A stretch of DNA of 64,000 bases, from contig JBEKBS010000006.1 in NCBI GenBank assembly GCA_050015275.1, positions 67,147 through 131,146 of the forward strand, written 5' to 3'. Under the pieces are notes generated by a model. It was not told where the DNA came from. It saw nothing but the letters and a program-made list of their open reading frames with translations, and searched no databases. This DNA is from DATKJS01 sp050015275 (GTDB lineage: Bacteria; Acidobacteriota; Aminicenantia; Aminicenantales; Saccharicenantaceae). The translations under genes and the position numbers were made by a program. Positions 53,698 to 63,400 of this stretch are shown here, in pieces; position 1 is the first letter of the stretch; the number at the start of each line of letters is the position of its first letter.

Positions 53698-54462
53698 ATG
53701 CAATCATCGCTTATTCGACAGATTCGAATTCTCCAGGTCGCAGTCCTTGCGCTCTTGGCTATAACCACGGCGCTCTGCATCAACCTTTTCCACCCACTCC
53801 TGCCAAAGCAAACATTCAAAGTCATCGATGCCGGCCGCGTCAACATCCGTGAGAAAGATGGCATTCTCAAAGCCGCGCTCTCGAATTCGGCAGGGTTCAA
53901 TGAGGCTTATCGTGCGGAGCATGGAGGAGTGGCGTTTTCAGGCTTGATGTTCTACAACGAAGAGGGCCAGGAGACCGGGGGCCTCGTCTATCGCGGCAAG
54001 GCGATCCCGGGCGGGCAGGATGCAGACGTAACCCTCACCTTTGACCAGTACCGCCAGGACCAAAACGTCTATCTCCACCATGAGGAGTTCAAAGACGCGC
54101 AGGGGCTCCGGATTGACGATGGGCTCACGATAAACGCTCGTCCCGACTGGACAAAGGTCAAAGACGAATACTCTATCTACGGCCAGTTGGAAAAACTCCC
54201 GCCGGAGAAGCGCGATGAACTTCAACTCAAGTCGGCCCAGGCCGGCGAAATCTCGTTGCGCCGTCTCTTCTTCGGCGTGCAACGAGGGATCAAGGACAAT
54301 AAACCCTATGATGATACTGGCGTCTTCATTAAGAACAAGTGGGGGCGCAATGCCATCAAGCTCTACGTCGACAATGACAATAGACCTCACTTCGAGGTCT
54401 TTGACTCCCTGGGGAAGTCGATTCTCTACGAGCTGAGGCTCTCAAAATCGGACTCCAGATAG
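53698..54462 (+). CDS. Membrane-anchored protein of unknown function
   Basis: ATG 53698 follows a perfect AGAAGGAGG site; the earlier in-frame start lacks one. The 254-aa protein has an N-terminal helix ('ILQVAVLALLAITTALCINLF') and a beta-rich extracytoplasmic domain: 'TFKVIDAGRVNIREKDGILKAALSNSAGF', 'GVAFSGLMFYNEEGQETGGLVYRGKA', 'VTLTFDQYRQDQNVYLHHEEF', 'IKNKWGRNAIKLYVDNDNRPHFEVFDSLGKSILYEL'. I have seen the '(I)NI.E.DG..K..LSN......' pattern in uncharacterised proteins of several phyla, but no function is known. It is probably monocistronic. Confidence 0.6.
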   Translation: MQSSLIRQIRILQVAVLALLAITTALCINLFHPLLPKQTFKVIDAGRVNIREKDGILKAALSNSAGFNEAYRAEHGGVAFSGLMFYNEEGQETGGLVYRGKAIPGGQDADVTLTFDQYRQDQNVYLHHEEFKDAQGLRIDDGLTINARPDWTKVKDEYSIYGQLEKLPPEKRDELQLKSAQAGEISLRRLFFGVQRGIKDNKPYDDTGVFIKNKWGRNAIKLYVDNDNRPHFEVFDSLGKSILYELRLSKSDSR

Positions 54463-54564
54463 TCTAGGAAAGGAGGTCCTCCGGATTCTTGTCGGCAAAG
54501 AATTCAACGGCCCTAGGTCCGTACGTGTAAGCCGCCCCGCCCTTGGATTCTACAATTCGTCTGC

Positions 54565-54645
54565 GCCGAGCGCGTCACCGCCAAGTACCCCGTGACGCTG
54601 GACCGCCACTTCATCCATCCGAGGCCGGAGCGGAAAGAAGGCTAG
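54565..54645 (+). pseudogene. Orphan C-terminal gene tail, copy B
   Basis: In frame it reads 'AERVTAKYPVTLDRHFIHP' then 'RPERKEG' and a TAG stop. It is homologous to copy A at 42955-43033 and is followed 25 bp later by an intrinsic terminator on the same strand, as expected for the 3' end of a once complete gene. The body of the gene is missing; 54.46-54.56 kb shows no coding sequence in frame. Confidence 0.5.
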
Positions 54646-54670
54646 GCCGACCGGGACCGCCGGACTACAA

Positions 54671-54698
54671 GCCCCGCCGGTCACGCGGGGCTTTTTTT
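54671..54698 (+). terminator. Intrinsic terminator
   Basis: GCCCCGC (54671-54677) pairs with GCGGGGC (54685-54691) around a 7-nt loop, followed by T7. It terminates plus-strand transcription after the relic tail and the 254-aa gene. Confidence 0.85.
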
Positions 54699-54802
54699 AT
54701 CATCTCTAAAAAACCGGGGTTGGTCCATACTGGCCCCTAGCCCAGCTCGAGAGGCCAGCAGAGGCACGGAGAGGCAGCGGGAAATGATTGGAGGGGGGCA
54801 GG

Positions 54803-56365
54803 TCAATGGAGCAAACCTTTTAGTTCACTGTTTTTTGCCGCTCCGTTGATCACGGTATCCATACCGAGATTGGAAATGTTCATCCTCGCTTTATCTTCGG
54901 CAAATCGAAGTTGAATTTTCTGCTTTGATGGATCTCCGATAATATGAAATTCGATAAGAAAAGTATCGTCGCTTATCCAGGACCCCTTGCAGGCGACTTG
55001 GTCTCCATCAGGATTCACTCCCATAGAAAATCCCAATCGGTTAATTCTGTAAATGCCGTCCAGGCCGACTTGACAGTTCACCATTTCTTTGCCCATCGGA
55101 AGCTGCCACGAACATTCATTATTGTTCTTAAAAGAAAGGACAAACGACTTGAAATGCAACTTATTGGGCTCGAGAATGTAATTCCTGCCGGAGATTTTTG
55201 CCGCTGTCGTTGGCATCGGAGGAATTAGCACGGCTTCTGGATTTTCTAATTTCTGCAAAAGACCATTCAAGTTTTGGCACGCTTTCGGATTAGGCGGGAG
55301 AGGGCCGTTGCCTCTTATGGCCCGAAAGATGTAATTTTCCAGAAATGTCTCCATGAAAGACTTATAATTATTGGCGCCATCACGTCCATTGCCTGTCACC
55401 ACGATAACCAAATTCAAGTCAGGTCTTACAATTATGTACTGACCTCCAAAACCCCAAGCCATGTAGCTTTTTGCTGGAACCCACCACCAAAAGCCATAGT
55501 CAAGCCCCGCTGCCCAACGCAAATCAGAAGGCGCACTAATTTTCTTGGTGGTTGATTCCTTCGCCCATTTCTCTGAGATAATTTGTCTTCCCTTCCACAA
55601 TCCATTATTCAAATAGAGATATCCGAACTTAGCCATGTCCAGCGGAGTCAGGAAGACGTCGGACCCACCATGATAGTAACCATTATCAGTCTTTGCCCAT
55701 TGATAGTTATTAATTCCTAACGGCTGAAACAGAAATTTATCGGCAAAGTCCTTCGTGCTCATTCCACTCGATTTTGTTATTATCGCTGACATCATTTGAG
55801 GCAGCATCGTGTTATATTCGAACCTTTTTCCCGGGGCATCTTTCATAGGCAGTTTTTTCCAATTTTCGAGGTCAAAGGGTGATGGACCAGCAGCTTCCCG
55901 CCAATCAATGCCGGCGGTCATGGTCAGTAGGTTTCTTAAAGAAATATCTTTCTTTTGGGGTTCGTCAACATATTCAGGGAAGAATTCCTTAACAGTCTGT
56001 TGAAGATTATTCAGGTATTTTTTCCTGAGAGCGATACCCGTCAAGGCTGACATGATGCTTTTTGTTGCAGACTTCACATTGTGCGTTGTCCTTCTATGGT
56101 AAGGCGCCCAATATGCTTCAGTGATCACGTATCCATTTCTTATGATCAATAAGCTATGGAAATCATCCTGAGACGGCTGGATATTCCTGAACGCTTTGAG
56201 CAGCATCTCTGAATCGATTCCCTGTTCCTCAGGACTTGCAACCCTCCATTTATCATCCGGCCAATAGCGATTTGTTGTTTGTCCGCGGGAGATAGAAGAA
56301 AAGCACAATCCAAAGTAAACAGTAAGAAATACAAATCGTAAGCCCGTCTTATTAGCATTCATCAT
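54803..56365 (-). CDS. Serine hydrolase, beta-lactamase/class C-like (S12), exported
   Basis: ATG 56365 (or 56362) opens a signal peptide ('LRFVFLTVYFGLCFSSISRGQ'); the longer frame upstream has no ribosome binding site. The roughly 520-aa protein has the S12 SxxK motif in 'NVKSATKSIMSAL', 'YVDEPQKKDISLRNLLTMTAGIDW', the second catalytic Tyr in 'FEYNTMLPQMM', and 'AWGFGGQYIIVRPDLNLVIVVTGN' at the KTG-like strand. The C-terminal 150 residues form a separate beta domain. Members are esterases, DD-peptidases or amide hydrolases. The gene is clearly AT-richer than its surroundings, with many AAT, ATT and AAA codons, which suggests acquisition from another lineage. Confidence 0.85.
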   Translation of the reverse strand: MMNANKTGLRFVFLTVYFGLCFSSISRGQTTNRYWPDDKWRVASPEEQGIDSEMLLKAFRNIQPSQDDFHSLLIIRNGYVITEAYWAPYHRRTTHNVKSATKSIMSALTGIALRKKYLNNLQQTVKEFFPEYVDEPQKKDISLRNLLTMTAGIDWREAAGPSPFDLENWKKLPMKDAPGKRFEYNTMLPQMMSAIITKSSGMSTKDFADKFLFQPLGINNYQWAKTDNGYYHGGSDVFLTPLDMAKFGYLYLNNGLWKGRQIISEKWAKESTTKKISAPSDLRWAAGLDYGFWWWVPAKSYMAWGFGGQYIIVRPDLNLVIVVTGNGRDGANNYKSFMETFLENYIFRAIRGNGPLPPNPKACQNLNGLLQKLENPEAVLIPPMPTTAAKISGRNYILEPNKLHFKSFVLSFKNNNECSWQLPMGKEMVNCQVGLDGIYRINRLGFSMGVNPDGDQVACKGSWISDDTFLIEFHIIGDPSKQKIQLRFAEDKARMNISNLGMDTVINGAAKNSELKGLLH

Positions 56366-56458
56366 AATATTGATCCCTTGAACTCCTCCATATTTTAAAA
56401 CGTGCAGATCAGGGCTGGCCGAGAGGCCGTCCGCTGGATTAACTGGTTGGATGCGAAG

Positions 56459-56600
56459 CACGTTCACCCAAACAGTACCCAATTTAGATTATCAACGGCG
56501 AGTATATCATAGCCCAGTCCCTGTGGCGGAAAAGGCCCATCTGGTGCTTTGCCTGTCCCATGCCCGCAGAAGACTACTCTCGCACCCAAGGTCTACGAGG
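56459..56600 (+). repeat. Dispersed degenerate repeat, copy 3
   Basis: Blocks ACGTTCACCCAAACAGT, CCCAGTCCCTG, GCCCATCTGGTG and GCAGAAGACTACTCTCGC occur in the same order as in the reverse complement of 37399-37575. It fills the gap upstream of the serine hydrolase gene; the remainder of 56.37-56.76 kb holds no gene. Confidence 0.5.
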
Positions 56601-56759
56601 TCACGGACGACTATCATCTCCTCAAAATCCTGGCCTGAAAAAAAATCGGCCTATTCTCTTCTTCATTGACAGAGGACGGTGGATTTTCTTATAGTCATAT
56701 TTTGCCATGACGCTTCGTCATCATTTGTTCGCGTCCAATCCTGCCTCGGAGGTTTCAAC

Positions 56760-59141
56760 ATGAATCCGGCACGCCGCACGTTTCTCATGATTGGCATTTT
56801 TCTTCTGGCCGTCCTCCTCGTCGCCTGGGCCGCCCAGCCTAAGGCGCCGGCGAAGGGCCTGAAGAAGATCGAGAACACGGACACCGCCCAGCGGCTGAAA
56901 TGGTTTGCGGAGCACAAGGCCATGAAGGACCGGTCGCCTTTCAAGGACCTCAAGTGGCGCTTCATCGGCCCCAAGGACCTTGGAGGCCGCTGCACGGATA
57001 TCGCTGTCCCCAGGGGGAGCCGCAACGTGATCTACATCGCTTCGGCTACGGGCGGCGTCTGGAAGACAACCAATACGGGGATCACCTGGGTGCCGCTTTT
57101 CGAGGACATGCCGACGCAGTCGATTGGCGACATCGCCGTCGCCGAATCCGACCCGAACATTGTCTGGGTGGGGACGGGCGAGTGCAACATCTTCCGCGCC
57201 TCCGAGCCGGGGATCGGCGTATTCAAATCGATTGACGGCGGCCAGGCCTGGACTCATATGGGGCTCGAGACGACCTACACGATCGGCCGGATCCTCATCC
57301 ACCCCAAAAACCCCGACATCGTATACGTCGCGGCCTCGGGCCACGAGTGGACCTACAACCCTGATCGCGGCGTATTCAAAACGACCGACGGCGGCAAGAC
57401 CTGGAAAAAGGTCCTCTTCATCAACGAGAAGGTCGGAGCGAACGACATCGTCATGGACCCCCAGGACCCTGAAACGCTCTACGCAGCGACATGGAACCGG
57501 ATCCGGCGGCGCTGGAGCGACCCGGAGCATGGCAGCGGGAGCGGGTTGTTTCGGACGACCGATGGCGGAAAGACCTGGAAACCGGTGAACAACGGCCTCC
57601 CCGATATCCAATTCACGGGACGAATCGGGATCGACCTCTGCCGGACAAAATCCAACATCATCTACGCCTATGTCGACAACCACGCGCCGGGCAAGGAAGC
57701 CCAGGCCGGCGAGGTTGATCCCTACGGCCGGCCGCGGCAGCGCGGCATCCTCGGGGCGGAGGTCTACCGGTCCGACGACAAGGGCGAGACCTGGCAGAAG
57801 ATGAGCCCGGCGACGCCCTATTTCGAGCGGTTCGGCGGCACCTACGGCTGGGTATTCAGCCAAATCCGCGTCGATCCCAATGACGAGAACACGGTCTACA
57901 TCATGGGCCTCGGCCTGGCCAAGTCGACCGACGCCGGCAAGACATTCAAGAACCTCTATTATGAGGGACTCCACGGCGACCATCACGGCTTGTGGATCGA
58001 CCCGGACGATCCGAGCTATCTCATCAACGTCAACGACGGCGGAGCGAACGTCTCGTACGATGGCGGCGTATCCTGGCGTGATTTCCATAAGGATATCCCT
58101 ACTGTTCAGTTCTACAATGTCGCTTTCGACTTCCAGTCCCCGTTCTGGGTCTACGGGTCAGTCCAGGACCAGGGGACCTACAGGGGTTGGATCCCCCTGT
58201 CCAAGCCCGGGCAGGCGCGGCAAGGGCGTCGGATGCGGTTCGGGATGCCCGAGCCGGCGTGGGAGCCGGCGCCGGGCGGCGAGGGGACACTGATCGCGGT
58301 CGACCCCTCCGACCCGACGACCGAATATGCATCATCATTCTACGGCCGGCTGGAGCGTTCGGAATACAAGAACGGCGCCTGGGAAAGCAAGGAGATCTAT
58401 CCCAAGCCGGCCAAGGGCGAGCCCGAATACCGGGGGCAATGGCTGGCGGCGACGATGCTCTCTCCCCATAACCCACACGTCGTCTATCACGGCTTCCAAT
58501 ACCTGTTCCGGTCTATGAACCGTGGCGACACCTGGGAGCGCATCAGCCCGGACCTGACCTACAACAACCCCGTCGAGCAGGGGGAATGGCCCTACGCCAT
58601 CCCCTTCGCCACGATCACGGCGGTGGACGAGTCGCCCTTCAAGTTCGGCCTCCTCTACGCCGGCACTGACGACGGCCGCGTTTGGGTGACGAAGAACGGC
58701 GGCGACGCCTGGACCGAAATCACGGCCGGCCTCCCCTACAACAAGCACGTCTGGAAACTTGTCGCTTCGAAGTATGATCCCGCGACGGTCTACGTTACTC
58801 TCGTTGGCCGCCACGACGACGATTTCAATCCCTACATCTATACGTCTTCGGATTACGGCAAGACGTGGGCGAGCATCGCCGGCAACATCCCCGGCGGGCC
58901 GGTCAACGTCGTCCGCGAGGACACGAAAATAAAGGACGTCCTCTACGCCGGTACGGATACGGGAATCTATGTATCTGTCGATAGCGGCAAGACGTGGAAC
59001 GTCCTGGGCAGCGGCCTGCCGACAACGTACGTCTGGGATATCGCGGTCCACCCGCGGGACAACTGCATCATCATCGCGACGAACGGGCGGGGGATGTGGG
59101 TCATCGACGACCTCGCGCCCGTACAGAACGCGGTCAAGTAA
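56760..59141 (+). CDS. Secreted BNR/sortilin (VPS10)-like beta-propeller protein A
   Basis: ATG 56760 follows CGGAGG and begins a signal anchor ('FLMIGIFLLAVLLVAWAAQ'). The roughly 793-aa protein is built of BNR/Asp-box repeats (S-x-D-x-G-x-T-W): 'FKSIDGGQAWTHMGLETTYTIGRI', 'FKTTDGGKTWKKV', 'FRTTDGGKTWKPVNNGLPD', 'YRSDDKGETWQKM' and 'YVSVDSGKTWNVLGSGLPTTYV', preceded by 'DLGGRCTDIAVPRGSRNVIYIASATGGVWKTTN'. These form one or two propellers outside the cytoplasm. Proteins of this kind are numerous in Aminicenantes-type genomes and are often annotated as sortilin or glycosyl hydrolase; their activity is unknown. It is paralogous to the 1102-aa protein at 60.4-63.7 kb. Confidence 0.87.
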   Translation: MNPARRTFLMIGIFLLAVLLVAWAAQPKAPAKGLKKIENTDTAQRLKWFAEHKAMKDRSPFKDLKWRFIGPKDLGGRCTDIAVPRGSRNVIYIASATGGVWKTTNTGITWVPLFEDMPTQSIGDIAVAESDPNIVWVGTGECNIFRASEPGIGVFKSIDGGQAWTHMGLETTYTIGRILIHPKNPDIVYVAASGHEWTYNPDRGVFKTTDGGKTWKKVLFINEKVGANDIVMDPQDPETLYAATWNRIRRRWSDPEHGSGSGLFRTTDGGKTWKPVNNGLPDIQFTGRIGIDLCRTKSNIIYAYVDNHAPGKEAQAGEVDPYGRPRQRGILGAEVYRSDDKGETWQKMSPATPYFERFGGTYGWVFSQIRVDPNDENTVYIMGLGLAKSTDAGKTFKNLYYEGLHGDHHGLWIDPDDPSYLINVNDGGANVSYDGGVSWRDFHKDIPTVQFYNVAFDFQSPFWVYGSVQDQGTYRGWIPLSKPGQARQGRRMRFGMPEPAWEPAPGGEGTLIAVDPSDPTTEYASSFYGRLERSEYKNGAWESKEIYPKPAKGEPEYRGQWLAATMLSPHNPHVVYHGFQYLFRSMNRGDTWERISPDLTYNNPVEQGEWPYAIPFATITAVDESPFKFGLLYAGTDDGRVWVTKNGGDAWTEITAGLPYNKHVWKLVASKYDPATVYVTLVGRHDDDFNPYIYTSSDYGKTWASIAGNIPGGPVNVVREDTKIKDVLYAGTDTGIYVSVDSGKTWNVLGSGLPTTYVWDIAVHPRDNCIIIATNGRGMWVIDDLAPVQNAVK

Positions 59142-59370
59142 CGTAAAAAGGGGACATGTACTCCGGGCACGTGTCCCTGTGTATCTCTGATCCATCAGGC
59201 CCGGACGCATTCCGCGGCCAAGTTACCTGTGGAGAGCGCCGTGGGGACGCCGCCGAGGAAAAGGCCCGTGGACGCTCAGGCGCCGGTGGCGAGAAGTCCG
59301 GGGACGAGTGTTCGGACGAGGCTCTTCCCGGGCAGCAGGCCGGAAGCTCCGTCGCTCCCGCCGGATTCAA

Positions 59371-60261
59371 TCAATAGCGGTTGGCGCCGTCCGTGTCGAT
59401 GGGCTTCATCGTGGCCGGGTTGCGCTCCGCGCTCCAGGGCTTCTGCTCCGGCCTCGCCGTACCCGTGACAGCCATCGTCCCCTTCATGGAGTTCCTCACG
59501 ATTCTGCCGGCAAAGATGACCCTCCGCTCCTTCCCGCCTTCTTCCCGGGCGATCAAGAACTCAATCCGGTCGCCGACGAGCGTCGGGCTCTGCAGCGGCA
59601 GGTCCTGGCCGCCGATGTTGACTTTTCCGCTGATCACCTGGAAATGCTGTTCGAGGTCGAGGCGGCAGGGAACGGGCTTGCCGCCCTCGGGCAAGGTCCA
59701 GCCCCACGAGCCGGAGGCGTTGGCGGGAATCGTCCAAGAATAAACCTCGTGGGTCAGCCCTCCCGCCTCGACGGTCGCAGAATTGTCGGGCTTCCAGGTG
59801 TCCATGGAAAAATCGTGGGAAACGACGCGGGTCCCCGGCCGGAGCTGGGCGAAGAGGATCGGCCTCAGCCGTAGGTTGACCGAGCTCAGGAGGTAGAGCG
59901 TGACCACAGAGGCCTCGCGAAAGTCCGTCTGGAAGAGGTCCTGCTGGAGAAACGTGACGAGAGATGTCACGCCCTCTTTTTTCGCGTTTTCGTGACACTC
60001 CCTGATTCGCTCGGGGTTGATATCGACGCCCACGCCGCGCGTGCCGTAGAGCTTGGCCGCCGTGATGACGATCCGGCCGTCGCCGCAACCCAAGTCATAG
60101 AGGACGTCATCCTTTCCCACGCGGGCCATCTCCAGCATCTTCGCGACAACCTCAGGCTTGGTAGGAACATAGGGAACATCGAGGTGCCACTCCTGCATGG
60201 AGAGGAGCGGCAGAGCAGCCAGAACCGATAGGAAAACAAAGACCTTCAGCAATTTATTCAT
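59371..60261 (-). CDS. SAM-methyltransferase-fold protein with a signal peptide
   Basis: The 296-aa protein starts with 'MNKLLKVFVFLSVLAALPLLS', a convincing signal peptide or anchor. A class I methyltransferase domain follows: motif I 'VLYDLGCGDGRIVITAAKLYG', 'GVGVDINPERIRECHENAKK', motif II 'VTFLQQDLFQTDFREASVV' and 'LRPGTRVVSHDFSMDTW'. A C-terminal beta-rich part of about 130 residues looks like a separate domain. SAM is a cytoplasmic cofactor, so either the protein is tethered on the inner face or it has adopted another role outside. It lies convergent with BNR protein A and downstream of protein B. Confidence 0.85.
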   Translation of the reverse strand: MNKLLKVFVFLSVLAALPLLSMQEWHLDVPYVPTKPEVVAKMLEMARVGKDDVLYDLGCGDGRIVITAAKLYGTRGVGVDINPERIRECHENAKKEGVTSLVTFLQQDLFQTDFREASVVTLYLLSSVNLRLRPILFAQLRPGTRVVSHDFSMDTWKPDNSATVEAGGLTHEVYSWTIPANASGSWGWTLPEGGKPVPCRLDLEQHFQVISGKVNIGGQDLPLQSPTLVGDRIEFLIAREEGGKERRVIFAGRIVRNSMKGTMAVTGTARPEQKPWSAERNPATMKPIDTDGANRY

Positions 60262-60380
60262 GTCACCTACCCCTGTTAGCGTACTACCCCTGAAGTGCGA
60301 TTTGCAAGTTCAGGTCTTGGCCGGACTATTTTTCTGGGAGGAAGTCCGGATCGGGAGCGGGGCGGTGGAGGAGCTTAATC

Positions 60381-60419
60381 AAAAAAAGGGGGACGGTTCC
60401 CTCCGCGAGAACCGTCCCC
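60381..60419 (-). terminator. Intrinsic terminator after BNR protein B
   Basis: On the minus strand GGGGACGGTT pairs with AACCGTCCCC around an 11-nt loop and is followed by T7 (plus-strand A run 60381-60387). It lies just after the stop of the 1102-aa gene. Confidence 0.88.
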
Positions 60420-60438
60420 TGTTCGAATCGCCGCCGAA

Positions 60439-63400
60439 TCAATCGAGCTTCAATGGCGAGAAAGGCCCGAAAAGAGAGAAATCCGCCTCTTTGAGGAGCT
60501 TTTTGAAAGCCTCGATATCCTTCTCGTAAAAATCGTTAAGCTTGATCAGGAACTCCGCGGCCCGGGCTTTGGCCCTGTCGTACAGGACCTGGGCGGCCTG
60601 GGAAACCGGTTCGTATCCGGCGCCCGCGATGCCCCTGGCGGCTTCCATGACCTGGCTTTGGAGCCCCGATGAACGGTCGGCCATCCCTTGTCTGGACGGC
60701 GTTGGGTTAAAGGCTTCGTTCAGCTCTTTGAGCTTTTTCTCGAGGTCATCCGAAGCTTTGCGGATGTCTCCCGCCTTCGCGTTGCGGCTCATTCGAAGGT
60801 TGTCCTTCACTGTCTGGAGCGAACGCTCGGCCTGCTGGAGCTGGCGGCCGGCCTGTGCGATGACCCGGCTCAGGGCCTGAGCTTGTTTAGCTTTTTCGTA
60901 ATTGGCCTTGAGGACTTCAGGGTCAATCTTGAAACGCGGGTCGGCTTTCACCTCGACCGTCTGGCTGGCTTCCTGGTCTTCGTACTTGACCTTGGCGGTG
61001 TATCGGCCGGGAAGGGCCATCGTGCCACCGCCGCGTCCGAAGAACATCATCGGTCCCCTCTGCTCGGTTTGCTGCTGCTCCGGCCCGGCCGTCTGTGGCT
61101 CGGTTTCCCGGAAATTCCAGTAGACGCGGTTCAGGCCCTTGTCGTCGGGCCCCCTGAGCTGGCTGACGAAACGGCCCTGGGCGTCCAGAATCGTGATGTT
61201 CACCCGGCCGGCGCTCTGCCCCATCATCTGCCTCGTCAGGCCGGAGGGCATCTGCCCGCCCATGCGGCTCATCATGGCCGCCATGTCCGGGGCTCCGGCG
61301 GGGGGGGCTTCCGGGGTTTCCCCTGCCTTCTTTTCGCCCGGAACGACGGAATACGTGATACAGGCGCCGGTTTGCTTGTTCTCGCCGGAGAAGGCCGCGT
61401 CCCCGGGGCTTTCGTAGAAGCTCATCCGGCCCTGCTGGAACTCGTAGGACTCGGGGATCGTGAAGACATGGAGCTTTTTCTTTGTGAGTTCGTCGGAAAT
61501 CTCACGGAGCGGGGTGATGTTATCAATGACGTAGAGCGAGCGCCCATGGGTCGCGATGATCAGGTCGTTTTCCCTAGGCTGTATAGCCAGGTCGTACACG
61601 GGGCAGGTGGGCAGGCCGCTGGTCCACTTCATCCAGCCGGTGCCGCCGTTGATACTCACGAACAGCCCGAACTCGGTCCCCAAGAAAAGCAGGTTCTTGT
61701 TGACCGGGTCTTCCTTGACGACGAAACAGTAGCCGTTGATCTCCGGGGTCGACAGGCTCTTCCACGTATTGCCGTAATCGCGGGTCACAAAGACGTAGGG
61801 CGTGAAGTTGGACCGGCGATGGTCGTCGAAGACGGCGTAAGCCGTGGCCTCGTCAAAACGCGAGGGTTCGACGTACGGAACGGCCGCCCCCGCCGGGAGG
61901 AGAGGTTTCTTGCCGGCCGTCAGCGTCGCCGAGACGCGCTCCCAGGTTTTCCCGGCGTCCCGCGTGAGCTGGACGTTGCCGTCGTCGGTGCCGACCCAGA
62001 GCGTCCCTTCCTTGAGCGGGCTGGGCGCGATGGCGATGATCGTGCAGTAGTTTTCGGCGTTGGAGACATCGAGGGTCAGGCCGCCGCTGTCGAACTGCTT
62101 CTCTTTCTCAGGGTCATTGGTCGTCAGGTCGGGACTGATGATCTCCCAGGTGCGTCCCTTGTCGGGGCTGCGGTGGATAAACTGGCTCCCCAGGTAGATC
62201 GTGGCGGGCTTTAACGGGTCGACCGCGAACCCCGCATTCCAGTTATAGCGTTCTTTGACCTCGGATTCGGTGGGAACGATATTCCGGCTCGTCCCCGTCG
62301 CGACATCGAAATAGTACAGGCTCCCTCCCTGCGACATACCGTAACCGCAGTTAGGGTTTTCGGGATCGCCGGCGGCGTCGAACCCATCGCCTCCGCCGAC
62401 ATTGAGCCAATCCTCGTTCGTGAGGGACCGGTTCTTGAGCGTGTATGCCGGCCCCCTCCAGGTTCCGTTGTCCTGGAGCCCGCCGTAAAGGTTGTAGGGA
62501 AACGCCATATCGTAATCGACGTGGTAGTACTGCCCGATGGGCAGGTTTGCGACGAAGCGCCAGTTCCGGCCGCGGTTCGTGCTGATGACGATGCCGCCGT
62601 CGTTGCCGACGACCATTCGCTCGCCGTCACGATGGATCCACATGGCGTGGAAGTCGGAATGGGCCTGCTGGAAACCGGTCAACGACCGGAACGACTTTCC
62701 GCCGTCTTCGCTCACCGACAGCTGGGTGGCCAGCATGTAGAGCAGATTTTCGTTCTTCGGATTTACCCAGATCCGGCTGTAGTAGAACGGGCGGTTGTCG
62801 ATATTATCGTTGTTGTTCACGACCTGCCAGTTGATACCCCCGTCGGTCGAGCCCAGGAGCACGCTTTTCTTGGCCTCGACCAGGGCGTAGACGGTCTCGG
62901 GATGGCTCGGAGCGAAGGCCAGGCCGCAGCGGCCGAGGTCGCCGGCGGGGAGACCGTTCTTCTCCGTTAGCTTGTCCCACTTGCCGCCGCCGTCCGGGGT
63001 GATATAAAGCCCGCTTCCAGGACCTCCGGAGACGAAGGACCACGGCGAACGGCGGTGTTGCCACATGGCGACGATGATCTTGTTGGGGTTGGAGGGGTCC
63101 ATCGCCATGTCAGCGACCCCGGTTTTCTCGTTGACGTAAAGGGTCTTTTTCCAGGTCTTGCCGCCGTCTGCGGTCTTGAAAACGCCGCGCTCGCTGCTGT
63201 CCCCCCACGTGGCGCCGAGGGCGCCGACATAGACGACATCCGGGTTGTCCGGGTCAATCAGGATCGATGAAATTTTTTCGGTTTTTTCCAGACCCATCAA
63301 CGTCCAGGTCTTCCCGGCGTCCAGGCTGCGATAGACGCCGCGACCGACGCTCACGGAGTTCCGGGGCGCCGCCTCGCCGGTCCCCACCCAGACAATATTC

